A stretch of 25,437 nt of DNA from Verrucomicrobiota bacterium (lineage in GTDB: Bacteria; Verrucomicrobiota; Verrucomicrobiia; Limisphaerales; J093). Below, piece by piece: positions 14,004-22,000 of the stretch. The notes under the pieces were generated by a model. It was not told the origin of the DNA. It made no database searches and saw only the letters and a program-made list of their open reading frames with translations. The position numbers were made by a program, and so were the translations under genes. Location of the stretch: positions 1 through 25,437 of the forward strand of contig JARYMD010000007.1 of the NCBI GenBank assembly GCA_029907285.1, read 5' to 3'. Within the stretch, counting starts at the first letter, position 1; every line of letters begins with the position of its first letter.

Positions 14004-16946
14004 ATGAGCGATACAACGGCGAATGGTGAACATTCCGCGGCAAACCAGGCCGGGCTGTCCAAGGCCTACGACCCGCGGGCTGTTGAAGAGAAGCTATATA
14101 ATTTCTGGATTGAGCAGGGGCTGTTTGTTGCCGACCCTGAGCGTGTTAGATCGGATCGGCCTGCATATTCGATTGTGATTCCACCCCCGAATGTCACCGG
14201 GGTTTTGCACATGGGGCACGTTCTGAACAACACAATACAGGATATTCTGGTCAGAAAGGCTCGAATGGACGGCAAGGAGGTTCTTTGGTTGCCGGGCACC
14301 GATCACGCTGGCATCGCCACTCAGGCTGTTGTGGAAAAGCACCTCCGCAAACAGGGCCTGATGAAACACCGCGAAGACCTCGGGCGCGAGAAATTCCTCG
14401 AACACGTTTGGGCATGGAAACATAAGCACGGCGGAATAATCATACAGCAACTTAAGAAGCTGGGCTGTTCATGCGATTGGACCAAGGAGCGGTTCACGCT
14501 CGACCGCGAGTATTCCCGCTGCGTGCAAAGAGTTTTCGTCCAGTTGTACAAGAAAGGTCTGATCTATCGAGGCAAGCGCATGGTTAATTGGGACCCCGCA
14601 GCACGCACCGCTTTGTCTGACGAAGAAGTCGAGATGATCGAGGAAAAAGGGCATCTCTGGCATATCAAGTATCCCCTGCTTGATGAACGCGGACAACTCA
14701 CCGGGCAGTACGTCGTGGTGGCGACCACCCGGCCCGAGACAATGCTTGGTGACGAGGCTGTGGCGGTCAACCCGGATGACCCGCGCTATACAGACCTTGT
14801 CGGCCGCAAGGTTCTTCTTCCGCTGCAGAACAAGCACATTCCGATCATCGCGGATCCGTTGGTTGACCCGAAATTTGGAACCGGCTGCGTCAAGGTCACT
14901 CCTGCGCACGATCCTGCTGACTATGAAATCGCTGTCCGCCACGGCCTGCCGTTCACGGTTGTAATTGGACCTGACGGTTGCATGACAGCAGCAGCAGGCG
15001 AGGAATTTGCCGACATGGATCGGATGGAAGCCCGCAACGCTGTGGTCGAGGAGCTGACCGAGCAGGGGTTGCTGCTGAAGACCGAGCCATACATTCACAA
15101 TGTCGGTTACAGCCAGCGCAGCCATGTGCCGATCGAGCCATTGCTCAGCGAGCAATGGTTCTTGAAATACCCGAGCGTCGAAATCTCGACTCGCGCTGTC
15201 GAAGAAAGCCAGATCAGGTTTCATCCGGAAAGGTGGGTCAAGACTTATGCGCACTGGATGCGGAACCTCAGAGACTGGTGCATCAGCCGGCAATTGTGGT
15301 GGGGGCACCGCATCCCGGTTTGGCGCAAGTCTTTTGCAGTGGAGCCGCTCCGAGATGTGAGCCCCCGCCTGGCGGAGGCAGCAGTGTCGGCGCAAACGAC
15401 CGCGTGCGAAGCGGCAGCTTTGAATGCTGTGTCGCTTCAGTGGTCGTTCTCGGGGCAACCTGGGCAGGAATCAACATGCCGGTTCGAGGCCGGCGTGAAT
15501 GGGAAGATCGAAGTTGAGGTGGCGACGGATTCAGAAGTGGAAACGCGCGTGCTTGAATCCATCGGGTTCTCCCAGGACCCCGACGTCTTGGACACGTGGT
15601 TTAGCTCTTGGTTGTGGCCGTTTGCTACAATGGGCTGGACGGGGGATAAGGAGCGCGATTCACAAAACAAGCTCCTCAAAGCGTTTTACCCTACAACAGA
15701 CCTGGTCACGGGTCCCGACATAATATTCTTCTGGGTTGCCCGGATGATCATGGCTGGCTACGAGTTCATGGGAGATTTGCCGTTCCGCAACGTGTATTTC
15801 ACCGGCATCATACGCGACAAGCTCGGCCGCAAGATGAGCAAGAGCCTTGGGAATTCACCGGACCCGCTCGAGCTCATCGACAAGTATGGGGCTGATGCGC
15901 TTCGTTTTGGCACCATGCGCAGCGCGCCCCTCGGTCAGGACGTGTTGTTCGACGAAAAAGACGTCGAGCTGGGCCGCAACTTCTGCAACAAACTCTGGAA
16001 CGCATGCAGGTTCAGGCAAATGCAGACTGCCGATGCTCCTGCGAAATCGGCCGGAAATCGCGGAACAATAGATCCCCACCTGCTTGCCAATGACGATCAT
16101 TGGATACTCTTCCGACTGGATCAGGCAATCCGCGAGATCAACACGGCTTTTGACGAGTACCGGTTCAGCGAAGTTACCACGACGCTCCACCGGTTTTTCT
16201 GGAGCGAGTTTTGTGATTGGTACATCGAGGCGAGCAAATCTGCTCTTTACGGCCCTGACCCGGCTCGCAAGGCCAATACCATTGCTGTGATGGATTTTGT
16301 GCTGAGCCGCGCGCTCCGGCTGCTGCATCCTTTCCTTCCATTCGTCACAGAAGAATTGTGGCATGGCCTCGGGTGCAATTTGGAGTTCCCACATGACCGC
16401 GGCGGGTTGACAATCATGACCGCTCCGTGGCCCGGGCCGTTCACGCAATCCGAAATCCATCAGCTTGGCCTCGACGTCTCCGCAGCAAACACTGCAGAAG
16501 CAAAGTATGAATTGGTCGGAATGGGACGCGATTTGAGGCGGCAATTCAACATCCCCGCCAACAAGAAGTTGAAGTTCGTGCTCAAGCCCGCGTGTGAGCT
16601 CCAAGCCTCTGACCTTGACGTAATGCGGTTTCTGCTGAACGCCGAATCGGTGGCGGCCGACGCATCGTATGTGCCGCCAAAGGGTACGCCGATGGCGGCC
16701 AATACCTTTGGTGAAATCTATTTGCCCCTTGTCGGCGCAATCGATGTTGCAGCAGAAAAAGCCAGACTCGAAAAAGAATTGGCAAAGGCACGAACCGAGA
16801 TCGAACGCATCGAGTCCAAATTGATGCAAGCCAAACAAACACAAAAAGTCCCACCCCATGTGATACAAGAGCAACAACGCCGGCTCGAGGAATGGAAAGC
16901 CCGCGAAAAGCGCTTCGCAACCGCGCTGGAGGAATTGTCGTGTTGA
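14004..16946 (+). CDS. valS: Valyl-tRNA synthetase
   Basis: It charges tRNA-Val in the cytoplasm and edits mis-activated threonine. The protein is 980 residues, a little longer than the usual 880-960. Motifs in order are the HIGH-type HMGH (69-72) after PPPNVTGVL; the editing CP1 domain with TTRPETMLGDEAVAV, KVTPAHDPADYEIA; WCISRQLWWGHRIPVW (ends at 440); DPDVLDTWFSSWLWPFATMGW (from 525); KMSKS (610-614); the anticodon-binding domain FCDWYIEASK; and a C-terminal coiled-coil arm (ARLEKELAKARTEIERIESKL). The stretch 441-524 between HRIPVW and DPDVLDTW is 84 residues, against about 30 in E. coli ValRS, and is the main oddity. No T-box leader is recognisable upstream. Confidence 0.97.
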   Translation: MSDTTANGEHSAANQAGLSKAYDPRAVEEKLYNFWIEQGLFVADPERVRSDRPAYSIVIPPPNVTGVLHMGHVLNNTIQDILVRKARMDGKEVLWLPGTDHAGIATQAVVEKHLRKQGLMKHREDLGREKFLEHVWAWKHKHGGIIIQQLKKLGCSCDWTKERFTLDREYSRCVQRVFVQLYKKGLIYRGKRMVNWDPAARTALSDEEVEMIEEKGHLWHIKYPLLDERGQLTGQYVVVATTRPETMLGDEAVAVNPDDPRYTDLVGRKVLLPLQNKHIPIIADPLVDPKFGTGCVKVTPAHDPADYEIAVRHGLPFTVVIGPDGCMTAAAGEEFADMDRMEARNAVVEELTEQGLLLKTEPYIHNVGYSQRSHVPIEPLLSEQWFLKYPSVEISTRAVEESQIRFHPERWVKTYAHWMRNLRDWCISRQLWWGHRIPVWRKSFAVEPLRDVSPRLAEAAVSAQTTACEAAALNAVSLQWSFSGQPGQESTCRFEAGVNGKIEVEVATDSEVETRVLESIGFSQDPDVLDTWFSSWLWPFATMGWTGDKERDSQNKLLKAFYPTTDLVTGPDIIFFWVARMIMAGYEFMGDLPFRNVYFTGIIRDKLGRKMSKSLGNSPDPLELIDKYGADALRFGTMRSAPLGQDVLFDEKDVELGRNFCNKLWNACRFRQMQTADAPAKSAGNRGTIDPHLLANDDHWILFRLDQAIREINTAFDEYRFSEVTTTLHRFFWSEFCDWYIEASKSALYGPDPARKANTIAVMDFVLSRALRLLHPFLPFVTEELWHGLGCNLEFPHDRGGLTIMTAPWPGPFTQSEIHQLGLDVSAANTAEAKYELVGMGRDLRRQFNIPANKKLKFVLKPACELQASDLDVMRFLLNAESVAADASYVPPKGTPMAANTFGEIYLPLVGAIDVAAEKARLEKELAKARTEIERIESKLMQAKQTQKVPPHVIQEQQRRLEEWKAREKRFATALEELSC

Positions 16947-16979
16947 GCAATGCTTGAGGTTTTGCGACCGGAAGCGCGT

Positions 16980-17010
16980 CTGCAAGCTTGCAGCGGGCGC
17001 GCCCGCTGCA
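16980..17010. repeat. Two overlapping perfect palindromes downstream of valS
   Basis: A 14-bp perfect palindrome (CTGCAAGCTTGCAG, 16980-16993) overlaps a 22-bp perfect palindrome (16989-17010, centred on GGGCGCGCCC). They begin 33 bp after the valS stop. No T-run follows, so this is not a standard intrinsic terminator, although the very GC-rich stem could pause transcription. It may be another REP-like unit. Confidence 0.6.
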
Positions 17011-17141
17011 CGGGCCATTACGCAAGGACGTCCGATTCCGACCTCGGCGAGCGGAAAGAGCTCGCCCCGGAAAGACTTCAAATGTGGCGGGTTGGACGGA
17101 AATTTGCGGGGAAAAAAGTTCAAAAACACTGCGATTTCTGT

Positions 17142-17170
17142 TTGACAATCTCTTGAAATACCCGTAAAAG
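17142..17170 (+). promoter_or_regulatory. Putative sigma-70-type promoter of the EPS cassette
   Basis: A perfect -35 box TTGACA (17142-17147) is followed after 17 bp by TAAAAG (17165-17170), four of six matches to TATAAT. The ATG at 17252 lies about 75 nt downstream of the expected start, leaving a sizeable leader. This is the best vegetative promoter seen in the window. Confidence 0.55.
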
Positions 17171-17251
17171 CTTAACACCTTTCGGACAGATTATGGAGAA
17201 CGTGTGGAATGGGGCGTAAGTGCGCGCACCCACAGAATAGGACGAAGATTT

Positions 17252-18556
17252 ATGAATAAGCTGATAACGTGTGCCAGTGTTGCAGCGGTCGGGGCAGCCG
17301 CATTGCAGGCTCAATCAGTTGAAGGAGCTGCCGTTACCAAACCGTGGAGCGTCTCGGCCAAGTTGCGTGGGTTCTATGACGACAACTACGCCACAACCCC
17401 CAAGCATCCGTTCCCGGGATCGCCGGGCAAGGAAAGCAGTTGGGGGTTCAATGTTGCGCCAACAGTCTCGATTAACATCTTGCGCGATATAACCACCATC
17501 GGCGTGGAATACACCTACGACCTCCGTTGGTATGAAGCCCGAACAGATAATGAAATCGATCAGACACACAAGGCCGACCTCAACATCGGCCACATGTTCT
17601 CTGACCGGTTCAGGGTCGATCTGACCGACTCGTTCGTTTATTCAGACGAGCCGAGCGTGATCGCCGAAAACAAGGGGTTCTACAACACTTATTACCGAAC
17701 CAAGAATAACAACCTCCGCAACTACGCCGGCATCGCTTTCACCGGCAGCATAACGGAGCAGCTCGGGACCCGAATCGGGTATTCGAACGGATACTACGAT
17801 TACGATGAAACAGGCCCCGGCAGCCGCTCCGCGCTGTTGGATCGTCTCGATCACCTCATCTCCGCAGACCTGCGCTGGACGTTCCAGACAACCACCGTGG
17901 GCTTGCTCGGCTACCAGTTCGGCATTGTTGACTATACAAGCGATGACCTGCTGACCAACCCGGCATGGTATCCCTTTGGCACGCCCATCCCGAAAGCTGA
18001 GGTCAGAAACCAGCAGTCACATTACATCTTCGTCGGAGCTGACCATAAGTTCACTCCTGAGTTCGGTGCGGCAGCCCGTGCGGGCGTCCAGATAGCCGAT
18101 TATCCTGACGCGGTGGATGGCATGGAAGACAACATCGTCACTCCTTACATAGATGTTGCGCTCACGTACAATTACGCCGACGGCTGCCGCGTCCAGATCG
18201 GCGTGAAGAACGAGTTGACCGCCACTGACGTTGCTTTGCCGTACGTTGCGACCGGGAGCCTTGAACCGGCCACCAGTTCTCAGCTTGCCACCAGCGTTTA
18301 CGGCGCGATTATCCACAAGATCACGCCCAAACTGCGTGGCATGGTCCGCGCCGGATGGCAACACGGGTCGTTCCAGGGCGGCTATTTCGATGGCGAGTCT
18401 GACGATTATTTTGCCTTGGACATCAACGCCACTTACAACTTCAATCAGTATGTCGGCGCGGAAGTCGGATACGCATACGATACTTTGTGCACCGATCTCC
18501 CGTACCGCGAGTTTGACAGAAACCGGATTTACTTTGGCATAATTGCGAAGTATTGA
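17252..18556 (+). CDS. Outer-membrane beta-barrel protein of the EPS cassette
   Basis: The protein is 434 residues from ATG 17252, which has an AGGA ribosome site just upstream; the frame is open to 17204 but that start would precede the signal peptide. The N-terminus MNKLITCASVAAVGAAALQAQS is a Sec signal peptide. The rest is alternating aromatic/polar beta-strand sequence (SWGFNVAPTVSINI, TTIGVEYTYDLRWYE, RTKNNNLRNYAGIAFTGSI, TVGLLGYQFGIVDY, YFALDINATYNF, VGAEVGYAYD) and ends in RIYFGIIAKY, a beta-signal-like terminal strand with C-terminal aromatic. This fits the putative beta-barrel porin family found beside exopolysaccharide genes. Its position ahead of a Wzc-like kinase and a Wza-like lipoprotein suggests a role in polymer passage through the outer membrane, inferred from context only. 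A terminator follows. Confidence 0.85.
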   Translation: MNKLITCASVAAVGAAALQAQSVEGAAVTKPWSVSAKLRGFYDDNYATTPKHPFPGSPGKESSWGFNVAPTVSINILRDITTIGVEYTYDLRWYEARTDNEIDQTHKADLNIGHMFSDRFRVDLTDSFVYSDEPSVIAENKGFYNTYYRTKNNNLRNYAGIAFTGSITEQLGTRIGYSNGYYDYDETGPGSRSALLDRLDHLISADLRWTFQTTTVGLLGYQFGIVDYTSDDLLTNPAWYPFGTPIPKAEVRNQQSHYIFVGADHKFTPEFGAAARAGVQIADYPDAVDGMEDNIVTPYIDVALTYNYADGCRVQIGVKNELTATDVALPYVATGSLEPATSSQLATSVYGAIIHKITPKLRGMVRAGWQHGSFQGGYFDGESDDYFALDINATYNFNQYVGAEVGYAYDTLCTDLPYREFDRNRIYFGIIAKY

Positions 18557-18579
18557 TCATTTGACTTGAACCAAATACG

Positions 18580-18613
18580 GGGAGGCTGGAATCCGAGTCT
18601 AGCCTCCCTTTTT
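18580..18613 (+). terminator. Intrinsic terminator between the barrel and tyrosine-kinase genes
   Basis: A perfect 8-bp stem GGGAGGCT (18580-18587) / AGCCTCCC (18601-18608) with a 13-nt loop is followed directly by TTTTT (18609-18613). The T-run ends only seven bases before the ATG of the next gene, so read-through is needed for co-expression unless another promoter exists. Confidence 0.85.
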
Positions 18614-18620
18614 GTTCACC

Positions 18621-20837
18621 ATGGAAAACGCCAAAACAACTGTTCCGACGCAAACGGCTGCCCCAGAGAGCCAACTGCATTTCCTTGATTACTGGAGGAT
18701 AATCCGCATACGCAAGACCATTATTCTTGCGGTGTTTCTGTTGGTCCTCCTCACAACAACTGCCGTGACCTTCGTCCTGCCCGAGTCATACATGAGCACG
18801 GCAAAGATCGCCATCGAAAAGGAAGCCACTGACATCGAACCGCTCGGACGCAGCCAGTCCTCGCTCCAGTACGATCCCTACTTTGTCAACACCGAGTTCG
18901 AGAAAATCCAGTCAAAGTCGGTCTTGTACCCTGTCGTCACAAACCTCGGCCTGGCGAAGATTTACGCAGACAAAGATCATTACGGAGACAGGTCCGACCC
19001 AAACCCAACTCCATGGGATTTGCAGGATACTTACAAGCAACTGCGAAAAAACCTCGACGTCCGCCTCTCCCGCAACACAAGCTTGATCGAAATCCGCGCC
19101 TATGACCGGAAAAAGGAAATCGCATCCGCCATAGCTAACGAAGTTGCCAATTCATACAAGAAATGGCGGCTTTCGGACAAGGAAGAGAATTCCAAAAGGG
19201 GTATCGAGGTGCTTGCCAACAAGTTGGTGGATATCAACAACCAGGTAAATGAGGCTCAGGCACGCGTTAACGAACTCCGGTCCAAATACAACATCGCGGA
19301 TTCCGCAGCCGAAACACCCGTTTATCAGGTGTCTCTCGAGCGCGAAAGGGTCAGTGCACTCGCAGTCGAGCTAACACGTGCAGAGGCTGAATATGTCTTC
19401 TACCAGACAAAACTGGACGAACTGGCAAGGTTGGGTCGTTTCGACCTGCGCAAAGCTGTCCTCACCGCCATGCCAACCGAGCAACAGCTTCCTCAACTTC
19501 TCAGCGAACTGGCTCTCGCAGAACAGACGCTGGCACAGCGCAAGGTCGATTTTTCAGCCGAACACCCGGATGTGAAGCGGGCCGCAGCTTTGCTCGAGCA
19601 GGTAAACAAGCAGATTGAGGACCGGCTCGACGGCATTCTCTCAGGGCTCACCAATCAGGTGGTATCTTTGAAGGCGCGAAGAGACCAACTGCAAAAAGCT
19701 GTCGAGGAAGCCAAGAGACAGGTGGCCGAGGAAGCCCAGAAATCAGGCGAGTACTTCCTCGCAAAACGCGAGCTGGAAAACAAACAGAAGATTCGCGACG
19801 CCATTCTTTTGCGCACCTTGCAGGAAGAAGTGGACATGGCTTTGCCAAAGGCCTCGATGGTTCAGTTGGTTGAACCCGCTGAGCCAGCCAAGCGCCCCGT
19901 TCGGCCGAACATTGTGCTCAATATCATGCTCGGGGCGATTGTTGGACTGGTCATGGGTGTTGGGCTCGCGTTCTTCATTGAATACCTCGATACGAGCGTC
20001 AAGACGATCGACGACGTTGAGCGGGCGCTTCAAAGCCCCGTTCTGGGTGTCATACCTCAGAACATCGGCAATGTCTTGAAGGAAGGACCGGACAGCCCAC
20101 ACGCGGAAGCCTACAGGGTGTTGCGCACCAACATCTTGTTCTCTCGCAAGAACCCGTCGGCCAACGCACTCACAGCCGTAAGCGGCGGCGCGGGCGAAGG
20201 CAAGTCAACCACCGTTTTCAATCTTGCCGCTGTTTTCGCGCAGAACGGACAACGGGTGCTGATGGTTGACTCTGACCTCAGGCGGCCGAGCCTGCACAAG
20301 TTCCTTGGAGTCTCCAACAGCATCGGCCTTACCAACTATCTGCTGAAACAGAACACGCTCGAGGAAGTGATCCAGACAACTTCGCATCCGAACCTCGATT
20401 TTCTGCCGAGCGGCAAATTGCCCAGCAGCGCCCTTGGCATATTGAACTCGGCCCGGATGAAAGAGTTCATCGAGGACGTGAAACGCCGGTACGACTTTGT
20501 GTTCTTTGATTCGCCGCCTATCATGGGTGTCAGCGACGCTTCAATCATTGCCAGCTTGGTTGATCTGTCCATCCTTGTTGTGCAGTACCGGAAGTACCCG
20601 CAGGCAATGACACTCCGGGCAAAGCAGATGGTTGAGAAGGTCGGCGGCACAATGCTCGGAGTCGTGCTCAACAACATCAACATCTCCCAGGATTCGTATT
20701 ACTACTACTACAGCGGCTACTACTACGACTATTACTCGAAGTACGATTACGACGAGTACAAACACCATGATGAGTCGGATGCCGAGAAGCAAACGTCGGA
20801 AAAGGCCGCCAGTGCTGATTTGAAACCAAAATATTGA
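18621..20837 (+). CDS. Wzc-like polysaccharide co-polymerase with fused tyrosine autokinase (BY-kinase)
   Basis: This inner-membrane protein controls EPS/capsule chain length and export, cycling through autophosphorylation of its C-terminal tyrosines. It is 738 residues from ATG 18621. A Wzz/GNVR-type region begins HFLDYWRIIRIRKTI, with TM1 about 32-55 (TIILAVFLLVLLTTTAVTFV). A long periplasmic coiled coil (about 190-410) follows, then the PARP-like TM2 entry RPVRPNIVLNIMLGAIVGLVMGVGLAFFIEYLDTSV. The kinase domain has Walker A SGGAGEGKST (521-530), Walker A' VLMVDSDLRRP (Asp550, Asp552) and Walker B FVFFDSPP (Asp630). The tail carries 13 tyrosines within residues 693-713. The frame is open to TTG 18612, but that start would lie in the terminator T-run. 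No Shine-Dalgarno is visible before the ATG. Confidence 0.94.
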   Translation: MENAKTTVPTQTAAPESQLHFLDYWRIIRIRKTIILAVFLLVLLTTTAVTFVLPESYMSTAKIAIEKEATDIEPLGRSQSSLQYDPYFVNTEFEKIQSKSVLYPVVTNLGLAKIYADKDHYGDRSDPNPTPWDLQDTYKQLRKNLDVRLSRNTSLIEIRAYDRKKEIASAIANEVANSYKKWRLSDKEENSKRGIEVLANKLVDINNQVNEAQARVNELRSKYNIADSAAETPVYQVSLERERVSALAVELTRAEAEYVFYQTKLDELARLGRFDLRKAVLTAMPTEQQLPQLLSELALAEQTLAQRKVDFSAEHPDVKRAAALLEQVNKQIEDRLDGILSGLTNQVVSLKARRDQLQKAVEEAKRQVAEEAQKSGEYFLAKRELENKQKIRDAILLRTLQEEVDMALPKASMVQLVEPAEPAKRPVRPNIVLNIMLGAIVGLVMGVGLAFFIEYLDTSVKTIDDVERALQSPVLGVIPQNIGNVLKEGPDSPHAEAYRVLRTNILFSRKNPSANALTAVSGGAGEGKSTTVFNLAAVFAQNGQRVLMVDSDLRRPSLHKFLGVSNSIGLTNYLLKQNTLEEVIQTTSHPNLDFLPSGKLPSSALGILNSARMKEFIEDVKRRYDFVFFDSPPIMGVSDASIIASLVDLSILVVQYRKYPQAMTLRAKQMVEKVGGTMLGVVLNNINISQDSYYYYYSGYYYDYYSKYDYDEYKHHDESDAEKQTSEKAASADLKPKY

Positions 20838-20875
20838 TTGTCCTTTCCGCATTTGCTGTTCAGGATTTCAAGGTT

Positions 20876-21538
20876 ATGAGCAATTTGTTGCGGTTCGCAT
20901 TGGGTGTTGTGGGTGGCACGGTGTTGTTGGCCAGTGCCTTGTTGCTTTGCGGATGTTCAACAGCCACCAGCGGCGGAGAGGCAAGGACGCCTCATTATGC
21001 ACCGCCAACGGGGGCTTCCCAGACCGCCGGCACAGACAGTCTCGCGTACTCGAGTCCCGACGTAATTCGGGTTGGTGACAGGCTGACAATACGGCTTACC
21101 GACATCCCGAACCCGCCGGAGCCGGTTGACATCCGGGTGCGCGAAGACGGCACGATCTCGCTCATTCTTGGCGTGCAGATTCAGGCGGCGGGCAAGAAAG
21201 CCGGCGAGCTTGAAACCGAGATTCACCAGCAATACGTCCCCAAGTACTTCCAGCGCCTCACAGTAAATGTTAAATGCGAAGAGCGGGTGTTCTATGTCGA
21301 TGGCGAAGTCCGCAAGCCAGATCGCTACATTTACACCGGCGAAATGACAGTGCTCAAGGCGATCAGTACCGCCGGTGGATTCACAGAGTTTGCAAAGAAA
21401 AACAGAGTGGAAGTCACCCGCGCCAACGGCGGCAAACCTCTGGTCGTCGATTGCGTCAAGGCCCTCCGGAACCCCAAACTTGATATCCCAATTTATCCGG
21501 GTGACCGAATTTTCGTTCACAAGCGGATTTGGCTCTGA
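20876..21538 (+). CDS. Wza-like polysaccharide export lipoprotein
   Basis: The protein is 220 residues from ATG 20876. The N-terminus MSNLLRFALGVVGGTVLLASALLLCGC ends in a lipobox (LCGC, lipidated Cys27), so it is an exported lipoprotein, probably of the outer membrane. A Poly_export domain follows (SPDVIRVGDRLTIRLTDIP ... VREDGTISLILGVQIQAAGKKAGELETEIHQQY), then an SLBB-type repeat (VFYVDGEVRKPDRYIYTGEMTVLKAISTAGGFTEFAKKNRVEV) and IPIYPGDRIFVHKRIW. It is shorter than E. coli Wza (about 360 mature residues) and lacks the C-terminal amphipathic helix, so the separate beta-barrel may supply the outer-membrane pore. It begins 38 bp after the kinase stop, and its TGA overlaps the next ATG by one base. 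Confidence 0.92.
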   Translation: MSNLLRFALGVVGGTVLLASALLLCGCSTATSGGEARTPHYAPPTGASQTAGTDSLAYSSPDVIRVGDRLTIRLTDIPNPPEPVDIRVREDGTISLILGVQIQAAGKKAGELETEIHQQYVPKYFQRLTVNVKCEERVFYVDGEVRKPDRYIYTGEMTVLKAISTAGGFTEFAKKNRVEVTRANGGKPLVVDCVKALRNPKLDIPIYPGDRIFVHKRIWL

Positions 21539-21927
21539 TGGTGCTTTTGGAAGTACTCTCCGGGCCGACGACGGAAAAGGCATTCACCGCCCGGAAGTTC
21601 CCCTTCCTAATAGGCCGTTCGCCAGAGTCTGACTTGCGGTTGGAGGTGGAAGGCGTCTGGCCCGAACACGCGCGGATTGAGTTTGATCGTTCCGAAGGCT
21701 TTAAGGTCGCTGCCGCACATGACGCTTTGCTTATTGTAAATGGAGCACAGGTCCAACGCGCAAGGTTGCGCAAAGGTGATGTCCTCGAGATCGGAGCCGT
21801 CAAGCTGCGGTTCGAGTTTGCTCCGGTTCGCCAGCGGGGCCTGAGATTGCGCGAACTGAGCTGCTGGCTGTTGATTGCAGTGCTATTCCTTGCGCAGGCG
21901 TCGGTGATGTACTTGCTGGCACGATGA
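21538..21927 (+). CDS. Small FHA-like domain protein with C-terminal membrane anchor
   Basis: The protein is 129 residues, starting at the ATG that overlaps the stop of the lipoprotein gene by one base, so translation is probably coupled. Residues 1-100 resemble a forkhead-associated fold: LEVLSGPTTEKAF, FLIGRSPESDLRL (Gly26-Arg27), PEHARIEF (His44), VNG (Asn68-Gly69) and LRKGDVLEIGAVKLRFEF. The canonical Ser-Arg of the SRxH loop is replaced by Trp41-Pro42, so phosphothreonine binding may be lost or altered. Residues about 107-127 (LSCWLLIAVLFLAQASVMYLLA) form a single membrane helix, which would leave the FHA part in the cytoplasm near the BY-kinase catalytic domain. A role in sensing or assembling the EPS machine is inferred from position. 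Confidence 0.75.
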   Translation: MVLLEVLSGPTTEKAFTARKFPFLIGRSPESDLRLEVEGVWPEHARIEFDRSEGFKVAAAHDALLIVNGAQVQRARLRKGDVLEIGAVKLRFEFAPVRQRGLRLRELSCWLLIAVLFLAQASVMYLLAR

Positions 21928-22000
21928 CGCTTTGCAGTGAGTCCCCCTCTTTCTTGCCCTGCACGATTGTCAGGCTGAACCGTGGCGGCCAGTTTGATGA

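Larger units (their letters stand above)
16947..17251. other. Gap between valS and the EPS cassette
   Basis: This 305-bp stretch contains no gene. It holds the overlapping palindromes at 16980-17010 and the promoter at 17142-17170. The remaining sequence shows nothing recognisable. Confidence 0.5.

Noticed and set aside
15855..17129. 424-codon open frame on the - strand
   Set aside because: It is antisense to the well-supported C-terminal half of valS and has no family resemblance.
20697..20761. TAC/TAT codon run as a noncoding microsatellite
   Set aside because: It is in frame within the kinase tail, where tyrosine clusters are a known functional feature of BY-kinases.
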